Assembly: GCA_050289485.1 (NCBI GenBank) | Contig: JBNKFV010000023.1 | Span: 7,245 to 71,244 of the forward strand | Direction: 5' to 3' | From: JBNKFV01 sp050289485 | GTDB taxonomy: Bacteria; Pseudomonadota; Gammaproteobacteria; Pseudomonadales; Cellvibrionaceae | DNA: 64,000 bases | Shown: piece after piece, positions 40,532 through 49,390 of the stretch | Position numbering within the stretch: position 1 is the first letter of the stretch | How the letters are laid out: each line of letters opens with the position of its first letter | Program-made: the position numbers and the translations under genes | Notes under the pieces: model-generated | What the model was told of the DNA's origin: nothing | The model's database searches: none | The model's input: only the letters and a program-made list of their open reading frames with translations

Positions 40532-41143
40532 TTAAGCACTCTGTTGCAGGCTCGGACCCTGTGCCAGGGTGTGGGTGAGCAAGTGGGGTCCTATCTCGGC
40601 GCTAGGTTTACGATTGCGGCCACGCAATACGAAACCGCTATAGGGCGCGTAACAGGGTGGGTAATGATTGAGATCAGCTTGCATGATCACATGGGGCCGA
40701 CCGCATACGATTTGCTCACCCACATTTAGCCAGTGCAGGCGCCGAAACAAGGTTTCATTTTGCGGTTGCACTTTGGCTAAAAACTGCTGGCAACCCAGTG
40801 CGTGTGCGCTGGATACCGCCAGTTTGATCAATGTTGCGCCTAAATAACCTTGCGTACGAAAAGCGGGGTCGACGGCGAGTCTGGAGCCATACCACACCCC
40901 GGGTACCTCTTCATGAATGCGAACCGTACCCACGACTTGATCATGCCAGCCGCCGTAGCCGCCAACCGCCACCAACAGTTGGGCTGTTTGGTCTGTCAGG
41001 TCGCGGTCGTCCAGTTCGAAGATTGCCTGTTCATCACAGAATACCCGGCGGCGCAATGTGTAGGCCGCCTCCGTTTCCCAAGGCAGATTGGCCCATTTAA
41101 TGGTGTATTCCGAATAGGCCGGATGGCGGCTTGCACTACTCAT
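40532..41143 (-). CDS. nitE: nit1C GNAT acyltransferase (MSMEG_0567 N-terminal family)
   Basis: A 203-residue acyl-CoA-dependent N-acyltransferase of the GNAT fold. RRRVFCDEQAIFELDDRD starts the fold, VGTVRIHEEVPGVWYGSRLAVDPAFRTQGYLG covers beta 4 and the acyl-CoA loop, and FRRLHWLNVGEQIVCGRPHVIMQADL ends it. In mycobacteria this domain is fused to the AIR-synthase-like domain. Here they are two adjacent genes. An acyl-CoA donor is expected, which is relevant to the mutase later in the operon. Confidence 0.88.
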   Translation of the reverse strand: MSSASRHPAYSEYTIKWANLPWETEAAYTLRRRVFCDEQAIFELDDRDLTDQTAQLLVAVGGYGGWHDQVVGTVRIHEEVPGVWYGSRLAVDPAFRTQGYLGATLIKLAVSSAHALGCQQFLAKVQPQNETLFRRLHWLNVGEQIVCGRPHVIMQADLNHYPPCYAPYSGFVLRGRNRKPSAEIGPHLLTHTLAQGPSLQQSA

Positions 41144-41158
41144 ATCAGGCTCCTCAGA

Positions 41159-42262
41159 TTAGTGTTCGTACTTGGAGAGCGTTGAGCACGCCCCGCAACG
41201 CCCACAGCCTGCTTTAATGTCGCTGGAGCGCATGTTGGCCTGCTGCAAGGCCTGGCCTAGCGGCGCCAAAATGGATTCCATAAAGGTGCTGTCGGGCGGT
41301 GGAACATCTTCTAACGGAGTGCCGACAATGGGCACGAACGGCGCCACAAAGGGGTAAACTCCAATGTCGATCAGCTGCTTGCTGGTATCCAGGATGGCCT
41401 CTTTGCTATCCCCCAAACCGGCAAGAATGTAGGTACTGACTTGGCCGCGTCCAAAAACCGCCACGGCTTCTTTAAAGGCAATGAGATATTCTTCGATGGA
41501 TATCTCTGCCTTGCCCGGCATGATGTCTTTGCGCAGTGACGGGGTCACCACTTCCAGGTGCATGCCCAAGGTATCGATACCTGCCTCTTTCATGCGTTTG
41601 TACCAGATAGGATCTTTGGGGGGTTCGCACTGGGCTTGAATCGGAATATCCACGGCAGCGCGTATGGCGACGGCACTGTCGCATAGCACTTGGGCGCCGC
41701 GGTCAGCCGTCGGCGGGGTACCGGTGGTCATCACCATATGGGCCACCCCGTCGAGTTCTACCGCTGCTTTGGCCACTTCAGCCAGTTGCTCGGGGGTTTT
41801 GTGCGCAACGGTGCGCCCCGCTTGCAGTGACTGGCCAATTGAGCAGAACTTGCAGGCTTTGCGTCGGCTTTCATAACGAATACAGGTCTGCAGCACCGTG
41901 GTTGCCAGCACGTCCTTGCTGTGCAGTGTTGCAATGTGTGAATAGGGCGTTCCGTCGGCCGTGGTTAAATCGTAAAACCTGGGGGTATCGACAAAGGTGA
42001 TGTCTGCCAATGGAATCTTGTTTTCAACCAGCGTGTGGCCGTGGTCGGAACTTGCAACACTGAAGGGCGAGCGCCAAGCCGACTGGGTATACACCGGCAC
42101 CATTACCGTGGTGCCGTCGACGGTGACGGCCTGATGGTCGGAAGGGCCTGCGCCCCCTCGGCGACTCACCTGGGACTGGCCGGTGTCTGGCAAGCGCAAA
42201 CCGCGGGTTTGCAGCTCAGTAATCAACTGCTGGCGCGGTGCTGGTTTGGCTGTATTCATCAT
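41159..42262 (-). CDS. nitD: nit1C radical SAM protein (MSMEG_0568 family)
   Basis: About 367 residues, radical S-adenosylmethionine fold. The cluster-binding cysteines are in [18 protein letters not shown], spaced C-X9-C-X2-C instead of the usual C-X3-C-X2-C. A second Cys group, [10 protein letters not shown], is at the C-terminus and may hold an auxiliary cluster. The start at 42262 has AAGGAG five bases before it; the gene overlaps the nitC end by 47 bases. Reaction unknown. Confidence 0.9.
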   Translation of the reverse strand: MMNTAKPAPRQQLITELQTRGLRLPDTGQSQVSRRGGAGPSDHQAVTVDGTTVMVPVYTQSAWRSPFSVASSDHGHTLVENKIPLADITFVDTPRFYDLTTADGTPYSHIATLHSKDVLATTVLQTCIRYESRRKACKFCSIGQSLQAGRTVAHKTPEQLAEVAKAAVELDGVAHMVMTTGTPPTADRGAQVLCDSAVAIRAAVDIPIQAQCEPPKDPIWYKRMKEAGIDTLGMHLEVVTPSLRKDIMPGKAEISIEEYLIAFKEAVAVFGRGQVSTYILAGLGDSKEAILDTSKQLIDIGVYPFVAPFVPIVGTPLEDVPPPDSTFMESILAPLGQALQQANMRSSDIKAGCGRCGACSTLSKYEH

Positions 42263-43229
42263 TGGCTCCTTGTAAGTTGTCATTCACTGACACAGGTGCG
42301 AGTGCATGGCTGTATTGCGCCGGGTGATCATTAATGGCCAGGCTTAGCAATTCTGGTCTGGCGTAGTGGCCCACTGAATCCATCATGCGTTTACGCTTGG
42401 TGATCAGGCTAAAATCCAGGTCGGCAATGACCATGCCTTCACCTTCTTTCAGGGCTGGGGCCAGATGTTTGCCTTCGGGTGAGATGATGGCGGTGTTGCA
42501 GCCATCGCGAAGGGCCTGCTGCAATTTTTCATCTTGGGTAATTGATTCGATCTGTTCATCGAACAGCCAGCCGGTTGAATTTACGACAAAGCAGCCGGAT
42601 TCAAGGGCGTGATGTCGAATCGTGACTTCAATTTGATCAGCAAAAACCGGCCCCACCAGCGATCCGGGAAACTGGCTGCAGTGAATCTGTTCGTGCTGGG
42701 TCATCAACGCATAACGTGCCAGTGGGTTGTAGTGCTCCCAGCACGCTAACGCACCGACCTTGCCCACCTGGGTATCGGCGACTTTTAAGCCGGATGCATC
42801 GCCTTGGCCCCACACCATGCGCTCGTGATAGGTGGGCGTAATCTTGCGGCGTTTCAGCACAAGCCTGCCATCGGCATTGAAGATCAGCTGGGTGTTGTAC
42901 AGGCTGCCGTGGTCACGCTCATTTACGCCTAACACAACCACCATGCTGTTTTTCTTGGCGCGCTCGGCGACGGCATCAGTGATCGGACCCGGGACGACCA
43001 CCGCTTCGTTATAAAGTCTCAGGTGTTCAGCGCCACACGCCACAGCGGGATAAACAAAAGAAAAATAGGGGTAATACGGCACGAATGTTTCCGGAAAAAC
43101 AATCAGCTCAACCCCTTTCGATGCCGCTTCATCCATTGCATTGAGTACACTTGCCAACGTACCGTTAGCGCTCCGGAGGTCCGGAGCGATCTGAACAGCA
43201 GCAGCGCGTACGACGCGGTTGTCGGTCAT
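42216..43229 (-). CDS. nitC: nit1C nitrilase (Nit6803 type)
   Basis: A 337-residue nitrilase-superfamily enzyme. The catalytic triad reads E47 ([11 protein letters not shown]), K129 ([19 protein letters not shown]) and C163 ([12 protein letters not shown]). This resembles the Synechocystis Nit6803 branch, whose members hydrolyse nitriles to acids and ammonia. In pseudomonads the nit1C cluster has been tied to growth on cyanide as nitrogen source. It is the second gene of the operon, 14 bases after nitB. Confidence 0.93.
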   Translation of the reverse strand: MTDNRVVRAAAVQIAPDLRSANGTLASVLNAMDEAASKGVELIVFPETFVPYYPYFSFVYPAVACGAEHLRLYNEAVVVPGPITDAVAERAKKNSMVVVLGVNERDHGSLYNTQLIFNADGRLVLKRRKITPTYHERMVWGQGDASGLKVADTQVGKVGALACWEHYNPLARYALMTQHEQIHCSQFPGSLVGPVFADQIEVTIRHHALESGCFVVNSTGWLFDEQIESITQDEKLQQALRDGCNTAIISPEGKHLAPALKEGEGMVIADLDFSLITKRKRMMDSVGHYARPELLSLAINDHPAQYSHALAPVSVNDNLQGANDEYSQTSTAPAVDY

Positions 43230-43243
43230 GGCCGCTGTGCTCC

Positions 43244-43726
43244 TTATACTGTCCAGGTGTCGATGATGACGGCGTTGTCACGCATGTGCAGCAGTTTCAG
43301 ATCCATCACGTCGAGGGGATTGATCGGAATAATGCCCTCAACCAGTGAGGGTTCACCGTGACCATAAAGTGCCTGCAGTGCGAATCGACACGCGTAAACC
43401 TTGCCACCTTCGGCCATGAATTTTTTCAGTTGATTGGCGTAGTTTTGGTGGCCTGGAAATGCTTCGTCGCCCAGGGTAGGGAAGCCTCGTTGCAAGCCTA
43501 GGGTGACGCCGGGGCCGTACAGTAGAATGGAGGTTTCATAGCCTTTGCGCAGCAGGCGGGTTGCTTGCAGCATGTTAACCAGGCCAATAGAACCCTCGAA
43601 AGCAACCGTGTGAAAGGTTACCAGTGCCTTCTCGCCTGGATTGGCTTTTACATCCTCAAATACCTTTTCTTCGTAGTCGACAAAATAATCCCCGGCTTTG
43701 TGCATCGGTTGGGTAATCTTTGGCAT
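43244..43726 (-). CDS. nitB: nit1C MSMEG_0572/Sll0783 family protein
   Basis: A 160-residue protein of the MSMEG_0572/Sll0783 family, first gene of the operon. The start [20 protein letters not shown] is preceded by AAGGAG and fits family members, so the longer upstream frame was dropped. The fold is DsrE-like ([39 protein letters not shown]), with a Cys in [12 protein letters not shown]. Its role is unknown. The cyanobacterial homologue responds to nitrogen starvation. Confidence 0.9.
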   Translation of the reverse strand: MPKITQPMHKAGDYFVDYEEKVFEDVKANPGEKALVTFHTVAFEGSIGLVNMLQATRLLRKGYETSILLYGPGVTLGLQRGFPTLGDEAFPGHQNYANQLKKFMAEGGKVYACRFALQALYGHGEPSLVEGIIPINPLDVMDLKLLHMRDNAVIIDTWTV

Positions 43727-43913
43727 TGTTTCTTGCTCCTTTTGCAAATGGGTGACATCACACCTAAAAGCGGGTTGTGATACATTCGCTAGAGCAATCG
43801 CTATGCCATACCTGATTTGGATAAATGCAATCAATCTCCAATCAATGATTGATCGGTAAGTTCAAAAAACGATAAATTTTTTCTTCACTAGACGTATGTA
43901 CTTGCAGGAAACA

Positions 43914-43927
43914 TTGATGTAAATCAA
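43914..43927. promoter_or_regulatory. perfect FNR/Anr box in nit1C/MocR intergenic region
   Basis: TTGATGTAAATCAA matches TTGAT-N4-ATCAA at all fixed positions. A weak -10-like TCTAGT lies 31 bases away on the minus strand, toward nitB. The plus-strand side also has AT-rich candidates, so orientation is not settled. Confidence 0.72.
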
Positions 43928-43945
43928 CTAAATGGGCCTTATTTG

Positions 43946-43959
43946 TGCAGATATCTGCA
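43946..43959. promoter_or_regulatory. 14-bp palindrome, candidate operator
   Basis: TGCAGATATCTGCA is a perfect palindrome 19 bases beyond the FNR box, between the nit1C operon and the MocR gene. It could be an operator for either adjacent regulator. Confidence 0.45.
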
Positions 43960-44084
43960 TATTGTGTCGTATTGGTGCGTGCACGGTTGATGCGTGTTCG
44001 CTGTCTGCTGGTAACAGTGGCGATAAACTTGTAATACAATTGCGCCCACCTAACTATCCAATATTTAGAGACTTGATTGCATTT

Positions 44085-45485
44085 ATGGCCAGTATTGAGT
44101 TGCAGCGGTGGCGCAAGCGCCTTGAAGCCGATAAAGGAACGCCTGCGTATCGCCTGATCGCGGATTTAATTGAAGAAGACGTGGAGCGAGGGCTGCTGCA
44201 ACCGCGAGACCGGCTGCCAGGCTTAAGAGATTTGGCCGCAGCCGTGAATATTAACTACACCACGGCAGCGCGAGCCTACAGTGAGGCTCGTGCACGTGGA
44301 TTAATCGATTCTCACCCAGGGTCAGGCACCTTTGTGAGAGGGAAAACAGCTGCTGTGGAGCCGAGTCGCGGCAGTTATGAAATGAGCATGAATTTAGTAG
44401 TGGAGCCCGCTATCCCCACATTAGTTGAGGCAATTCGCGATACATCTATTTCGGTGTTAGCGCAACACGATATGTATTCCATGCTGCGTTACCAGGCCTT
44501 TGGTGGCAGCCCGCGAGACCGGGAAGCGGCATTACAATGGTTGGATCAACGTTTGGAGTCCGCGGTGATGGAGCAGGTCATGATTTGCCCCGGTATTCAC
44601 AGTGCATTGGTTGGCCTGCTGAGCCAGTTGGCAAGTGGTGGCAAGCGCATCTGTGTTGAAAGTTTGGTTTATCCCGGTATCAAGGCGATTGCTGCGCAAC
44701 TTGGTTTAACCTTGCATTCGCTTGAGCGTGACGCCAACGGGCCCTTAGTGCGCCCGTTTGAAGAGATATGCAAACAGGGCGATGTGGGTGCATTGTACTT
44801 GAACCCAACCATTCATAATCCCACGACTACCACAATCCCATTGGGGCGGCGGGAGGCGCTGGCCGATGTCGCACTGCGTTACAGCATTCCCATTATTGAA
44901 GACGATGCCTACACGCTATTGCACGAGGAACCCGTGATACCTATGGCCAATCTGGCCCCTGAGTTGACCTACTATATTATGGGTACCTCCAAATGTTTTG
45001 GTCCGGGTTTGAAATCAGCCTTTGTACACACACCCTCCAAGCGCATGGCGCAGCGATTCGGTGGTGCCATGCGGGCACTGTATGTCATGTCTAGCCCGCT
45101 CACGGATGCGCTGGTAACCCAGTTAATTATCGACGGTACCGCCGAGGCGATGCGTAAAGCTATCCGCAATGAGTCGATCGCTCGCCTTAAACTGGCGGAG
45201 CAATACCTTGGCCGACAGCGCCTGGTGAGCGCACCGGGTGCTTTTCACTTGTGGCTGAACTTACCGAAAGGCTCGTGCTGGCATCCGTCGGAAATGGCAG
45301 TGCAGTTGCGTGCGCAGGGTGTTAGTGCGGTTGCCAGTGCGGCGTTCAGTACCGACAATAACCCACCCAATGCATTGCGCCTTTGCTTTGGTGGCCCCAT
45401 TACGCGTGACGCCTGGGAAGAAGGTTTACAGCATGTGGCTGACCGAATTGATCAGCCATCGTACCTGTATTCATCACTTCACTGA
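44085..45485 (+). CDS. MocR-type GntR/aminotransferase regulator 1
   Basis: A 466-residue regulator: N-terminal winged helix of the GntR family (YRLIADLIEEDVERGLLQPRDRLPGLRDLAA..., GLIDSHPGSGTFVRGK) fused to a PLP-dependent aminotransferase-like domain. The PLP lysine is expected in MGTSKCFGPGLKSAF. The start at 44085 was chosen because the upstream 51 codons are not GntR-like. It is divergent from nit1C, which makes that operon its likely target. The effector is probably PLP with an amino compound. Confidence 0.88.
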   Translation: MASIELQRWRKRLEADKGTPAYRLIADLIEEDVERGLLQPRDRLPGLRDLAAAVNINYTTAARAYSEARARGLIDSHPGSGTFVRGKTAAVEPSRGSYEMSMNLVVEPAIPTLVEAIRDTSISVLAQHDMYSMLRYQAFGGSPRDREAALQWLDQRLESAVMEQVMICPGIHSALVGLLSQLASGGKRICVESLVYPGIKAIAAQLGLTLHSLERDANGPLVRPFEEICKQGDVGALYLNPTIHNPTTTTIPLGRREALADVALRYSIPIIEDDAYTLLHEEPVIPMANLAPELTYYIMGTSKCFGPGLKSAFVHTPSKRMAQRFGGAMRALYVMSSPLTDALVTQLIIDGTAEAMRKAIRNESIARLKLAEQYLGRQRLVSAPGAFHLWLNLPKGSCWHPSEMAVQLRAQGVSAVASAAFSTDNNPPNALRLCFGGPITRDAWEEGLQHVADRIDQPSYLYSSLH

Positions 45486-45504
45486 GTGGTATTGGTAACG
45501 CTGT

Positions 45505-46917
45505 ATGGCTACGCATTATCGGTACCGGGAACTGGAAAACTGGTTGCTTGAGGGGATTGAGAAAGGGCGTTGGCGCTTGGGTGATCGGTTGCCCTCCATT
45601 CGCGAATTGTGTCGGCAGCGTGACCTGTCTAAAGCCACGGTGCAGCATGCCTTGCAGCGCCTGGAAGCACGCGGTGTCGTCGAGGTGCGGCCCAAGGCTG
45701 GCTACTTTGTGACCTTGCCATCTACCCACTGGAATGCGCCTGAAAGCCGGGTTGCCATTGAGGCACCAAAACCTGTCACTGTGAGTGAGTTACTGCTGGA
45801 TATTATGCGCCGCAGTGCCGCCTTTGATTTATTGCCCGATCTGCAAGCTGGCGAGCTGCCTCAGGGGGTGGTGGCGCTGAATCGAGCCGTGGGCCGGGCA
45901 TTGCGCAGGCTGAAGGGCGAGGGCCACCAGTACTATGACGAGCCTGCCGGTGATCGTGGTCTGCGTGAACAATTAGCGCTGCATAACCATCGGCGTGGGT
46001 GGGCAGTGACTGCCGACCAGTTATGTATTACCAGCGGGTGCCAGAATGCGTTATTTCTTGCCCTTAAAGCGTGTTGCCAACCGGGCGATGTGGTGGCGGT
46101 AGAATCTCCTGGTTTTTACGGCGTATTGCAATTGTTGGAGCAATTACAGCTACAGGTCATCGAAGTGCCTACGTCTATTGCCACGGGAATGGATATGGAT
46201 GCGCTGGAGGAGGCGTTGGCTCGTTGGCAGGTTCGTGCTTGTATTGTTTCTCCGGCGTATGCGACCCCTGGTGGAGCACTGATGCCCCTTACTGCGCGAC
46301 GGCGGTTGCTGGCCCTGGCGGATCAATACGACCTGGCGATTATTGAAGATGATATTTATGCCGATACCGCATTTGATGAGGTACCTGATCCATTAAAAGC
46401 ATTGGATGAAAGTGATCGCGTTATTCTGTGTAGCTCATTTTCCAAAAGTCTTTCTCGCGACCTGCGTTTGGGCTGGGTGTCTGGTGCGCGCTGGCACGAC
46501 AACATTGTTCGCCTAAAATTGGTCACGCAGCTGGCTAGCAGCCGCTTTATACAACAGGGTGTGGCGAGCTTTATGGAAGATGGCAGTTTTTCCGCTCACC
46601 TGCGCCGCCAGCGCATCGACTTCAAACAGCGGCTGGAACAGCTGGTTTTTTGCCTGCAGCAGTGGCCAGTTGATGTTGGGGTAGTCATGCCAACTGGGGG
46701 GTTGGCAATTTGGGTCGAGCTGCCCAAATCCATCAATACGCTGGCGGCTTATCCGCAAGCATTGGCCGATGGCGTGATTATCGCGCCGGGACCCTTGTTT
46801 TCTGTTTCTGGGCAATTCAAAAACTGTTTGCGCATCAGTTTCGCTCACCCCTGGAGCCAGCAAAGGCTGGCGGCGCTAGCGCGTTTGCCGGGCTTGTTGG
46901 GTATTGCCTCTGACTAG
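45505..46917 (+). CDS. MocR-type GntR/aminotransferase regulator 2
   Basis: A 470-residue regulator of the same architecture: winged helix (ENWLLEGIEKGRWRLGDRLPSIRELCRQRDLSKATVQHALQRLE) and aminotransferase fold I domain, with the PLP lysine in CSSFSKSLSRDLRLGW. It follows regulator 1 by 19 bases, but the two are only distantly similar, so this is not a recent tandem duplication. Direct repeats just past its stop suggest that it controls the sulfite reductase and ccoG. Confidence 0.88.
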   Translation: MATHYRYRELENWLLEGIEKGRWRLGDRLPSIRELCRQRDLSKATVQHALQRLEARGVVEVRPKAGYFVTLPSTHWNAPESRVAIEAPKPVTVSELLLDIMRRSAAFDLLPDLQAGELPQGVVALNRAVGRALRRLKGEGHQYYDEPAGDRGLREQLALHNHRRGWAVTADQLCITSGCQNALFLALKACCQPGDVVAVESPGFYGVLQLLEQLQLQVIEVPTSIATGMDMDALEEALARWQVRACIVSPAYATPGGALMPLTARRRLLALADQYDLAIIEDDIYADTAFDEVPDPLKALDESDRVILCSSFSKSLSRDLRLGWVSGARWHDNIVRLKLVTQLASSRFIQQGVASFMEDGSFSAHLRRQRIDFKQRLEQLVFCLQQWPVDVGVVMPTGGLAIWVELPKSINTLAAYPQALADGVIIAPGPLFSVSGQFKNCLRISFAHPWSQQRLAALARLPGLLGIASD

Positions 46918-46918
46918 A

Positions 46919-46956
46919 TCTGTACCGATTGTGTTTAATAATTTTGAGCCTGTCTC
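46919..46956 (+). promoter_or_regulatory. direct repeats upstream of sulfite reductase
   Basis: TCTGTACC at 46919 is followed exactly 30 bases later by CCTGTCTC at 46949. The same arrangement occurs before ccoG. MocR-type regulators bind direct repeats, so this is a candidate operator of the adjacent regulator. Confidence 0.45.
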
Positions 46957-47011
46957 GCAGCCTTTCGTTTAGCTAGTATTCGGCCTCCATTTCCCGGAGT
47001 TGGGGGTATGC

Positions 47012-48694
47012 ATGTATAAATACGATGAATACGATCGTGCCTTGGTACAGGCACGTGTTGAGCAATTTCGTGATCAGGTCGCCCGGCGCATTTCTGGTGA
47101 GCTCAGTGAAGATGAGTTTTTACCGCTGCGTTTACAGAACGGTGTTTATCTTCAACGGCATGCGTACATGCTGCGGGTGGCCATTCCCTATGGCACGTTA
47201 GCGTCCAACCAATTACGTTTATTGGCTGACATAGCAGAGCAGTACGATCGCGGCTATGGCCACTTTACCACCCGTCAAAATATTCAGTTCAACTGGATAA
47301 CACTGGAGCAGGTGCCTGATATTCTCCAGCTGTTGGCTAAGCATGAAATGCATGCAATACAAACATCGGGCAACTGTGTGCGCAACATCACCACAGAGGC
47401 GTTTGCCGGTGTTGCCGCGGATGAGCTATTGGATCCCCGACCGTTTGCAGAAATCTTGCGCCAGTGGTCAACCGTGAATCCAGAATTTTTGTTTTTACCT
47501 CGCAAATTCAAAATTGCCGTATCGTCGTCAGAAACCGATCGCGCTGCGCTGCGAACACACGACATTGGTCTTTATGTTTATCACAACAGCCAGGGCGACT
47601 TGCGTTTGCGCGTGATGGTGGGTGGCGGCCTTGGGCGAACGCCCATTCTCAACCAAATGTTGTGCGACGACCTGCCGTGGGAACAGGTATTAAATTACGT
47701 AGAGGCCGTGCTGCGGGTATATAACCGCTATGGTCGTCGCGACAACAAATACAAAGCGCGCATAAAAATACTGGTAAAAAGCCTGGGAATAGAAACCTTC
47801 GCCAAAGAAGTTGAAGAAGAATGGCGACAGATAGCCGAAGGCGGCGAGGTGTTATCGTTTGCTGAGTATCGCCGGGTCAGCAGTTTCTTTCAGCCCCCCA
47901 AGTACGAACGTTTAGCTGCGGTGGATCTGGATTTTGGCACCCGCCTTGCCGCAGACCCTGCCTTTGCTGCATGGGTAAAGCACAACACGCAGGCACACAA
48001 AGTGAGCGGTTATGTGTCGGTGGTGCTGTCGACCAAGCCGGGCTCGGCTAGCCCGCCGGGTGATATGACTGCCGAACAGATGCGGGCCGTTGCCGATCTT
48101 GCCGATACCCTCGGTTATGGCGAGATGCGCATATCCCATGAGCAAAATGTGATTCTGCCAGACATACGTAAGTGCGATTTATACAACCTGTGGCAAGCCC
48201 TGCAGCCGTATGGGTTACGCACCCCAAATGCTGGACTGTTGACCGATGTAATTGCCTGCCCCGGTGGTGATTACTGCTCGTTAGCCAATGCGCGTTCACT
48301 GCCAGTCGCCCGCGCGATACAGACACGCTTTCAAGATCTTGCTCGTGTCGAAGACTTGGGCGAGCTGAGCTTGAACATTTCCGGCTGCATGAATGCCTGT
48401 GGCCATCATCATGTTGGCAATATCGGGATTCTCGGTGTCGACAAAAATGGCGAAGAATATTATCAGGTCACCATTGGGGGTGCCCAAGGTAAAAACAGCG
48501 CAATTGGTAAAATTGTTGGCCCGGCGTTTCGTGCCAATGAAATACCCGATGTGGTGGAAAAGCTCACGCAAACTTATGTGCAATATCGTGAGAAAGACGA
48601 GCGTTTTGTCGACACCCTAAACCGCCTCGGTATAGACGTGTTCAAAGACAATTTGTACGCACCCAAAAAATCTGCCAGCAAGGTAGCGGTATGA
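47012..48694 (+). CDS. cysI: nitrite/sulfite reductase hemoprotein (CysI type)
   Basis: Siroheme and [4Fe-4S] enzyme that reduces sulfite to sulfide for cysteine synthesis, about 560 residues. The cluster/siroheme cysteines appear as C-X5-C in ACPGGDYCSLANARS and C-X3-C in SGCMNACGHHHVGNIG. The start MYKYDEYDR with GGAG/GGGGG upstream is preferred over a TTG 12 bases earlier. It is followed by DUF934 with a 4-base overlap, a standard pair in gammaproteobacteria lacking CysJ. Confidence 0.93.
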   Translation: MYKYDEYDRALVQARVEQFRDQVARRISGELSEDEFLPLRLQNGVYLQRHAYMLRVAIPYGTLASNQLRLLADIAEQYDRGYGHFTTRQNIQFNWITLEQVPDILQLLAKHEMHAIQTSGNCVRNITTEAFAGVAADELLDPRPFAEILRQWSTVNPEFLFLPRKFKIAVSSSETDRAALRTHDIGLYVYHNSQGDLRLRVMVGGGLGRTPILNQMLCDDLPWEQVLNYVEAVLRVYNRYGRRDNKYKARIKILVKSLGIETFAKEVEEEWRQIAEGGEVLSFAEYRRVSSFFQPPKYERLAAVDLDFGTRLAADPAFAAWVKHNTQAHKVSGYVSVVLSTKPGSASPPGDMTAEQMRAVADLADTLGYGEMRISHEQNVILPDIRKCDLYNLWQALQPYGLRTPNAGLLTDVIACPGGDYCSLANARSLPVARAIQTRFQDLARVEDLGELSLNISGCMNACGHHHVGNIGILGVDKNGEEYYQVTIGGAQGKNSAIGKIVGPAFRANEIPDVVEKLTQTYVQYREKDERFVDTLNRLGIDVFKDNLYAPKKSASKVAV

Positions 48695-49209
48695 AAAATG
48701 TGATTGCAATAGTTGATGGTGTTTCTCAGATTGTCGTTAACGATCCGTGGAGCAGGCTGACATATAATATGCCTGAAGTATTGCCGCGATTCTCTATTAT
48801 TAATGTGTCTGAATGGGTGGTGCGCGCCGACATCTTAATAAACAGCAACACAGAAACCGGTGTCATGCTCGCGCCAGATGACGACCCGGGCATACTGGCG
48901 GCGTGGCTTGATAACTTGTCTCTGATCGCGTTGAAATTTGATGATTTTAAAGACGGCCGCGCTTACAGCCAGGCATATCTGCTGCGTAAACGCTACGGTT
49001 TTAAAGGCGAATTACGTGCACTGGGTGACGTCTTGCGTGATCAATTGGCGCATATGCGACATTGCGGCTTTACCTCATTTGTTATTCGCGAAGATAAGTC
49101 GGCAGAGGATGCTCTCAAAGGCCTGGCCGGATTCGACAAAATTTACGCAAGTTCCGTAAAAGATCCTGTGCCGCTGCATAAAAAACGGCATCTCAGCGCG
49201 CCTGCCTGA
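48691..49209 (+). CDS. DUF934 protein, sulfite reductase partner
   Basis: A 172-residue cytoplasmic protein of the DUF934 family. Landmarks are GVMLAPDDDPGIL, the run FKDGRAYSQAYLLRKRYGFK and GELRALGDVLRDQLAHMRHCGF. It nearly always follows a CysI-type reductase and is thought to assist assimilatory sulfate reduction; the mechanism is unknown. It overlaps cysI by 4 bases. Confidence 0.93.
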   Translation: MKNVIAIVDGVSQIVVNDPWSRLTYNMPEVLPRFSIINVSEWVVRADILINSNTETGVMLAPDDDPGILAAWLDNLSLIALKFDDFKDGRAYSQAYLLRKRYGFKGELRALGDVLRDQLAHMRHCGFTSFVIREDKSAEDALKGLAGFDKIYASSVKDPVPLHKKRHLSAPA

Positions 49210-49274
49210 GGCGACCATCGGCGTACTTTCCAGTACTACCGTTCACTCGGTTAAACACGCCTGCCTGCTAATAA

Positions 49275-49312
49275 TCTGTACCCATTAATATTAAAAAAAT
49301 TGAGTCTGCACC
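49275..49312 (+). promoter_or_regulatory. direct repeats upstream of ccoG
   Basis: TCTGTACC at 49275 and TCTGCACC at 49305 are exactly 30 bases apart, repeating the arrangement seen before cysI. This suggests common control of the sulfite reductase pair and ccoG. Confidence 0.45.
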
Positions 49313-49390
49313 TGTTTGCTCTAAGTACGTACAGTGGCCGTGCGGTAGACCGCTATTCTGGTTTGCCGACAGCCTGGAGGAAACGCCTAA

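Larger units (their letters stand above)
43727..44084. other. divergent regulatory region between nit1C operon and MocR gene
   Basis: No gene was found in this 358-bp intergenic region. It contains a perfect FNR/Anr box (43914), a 14-bp palindrome (43946) and a 13-bp palindrome ATCAATGATTGAT (43841). It must carry the nit1C promoter on the minus strand and the regulator promoter on the plus strand. Confidence 0.75.
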
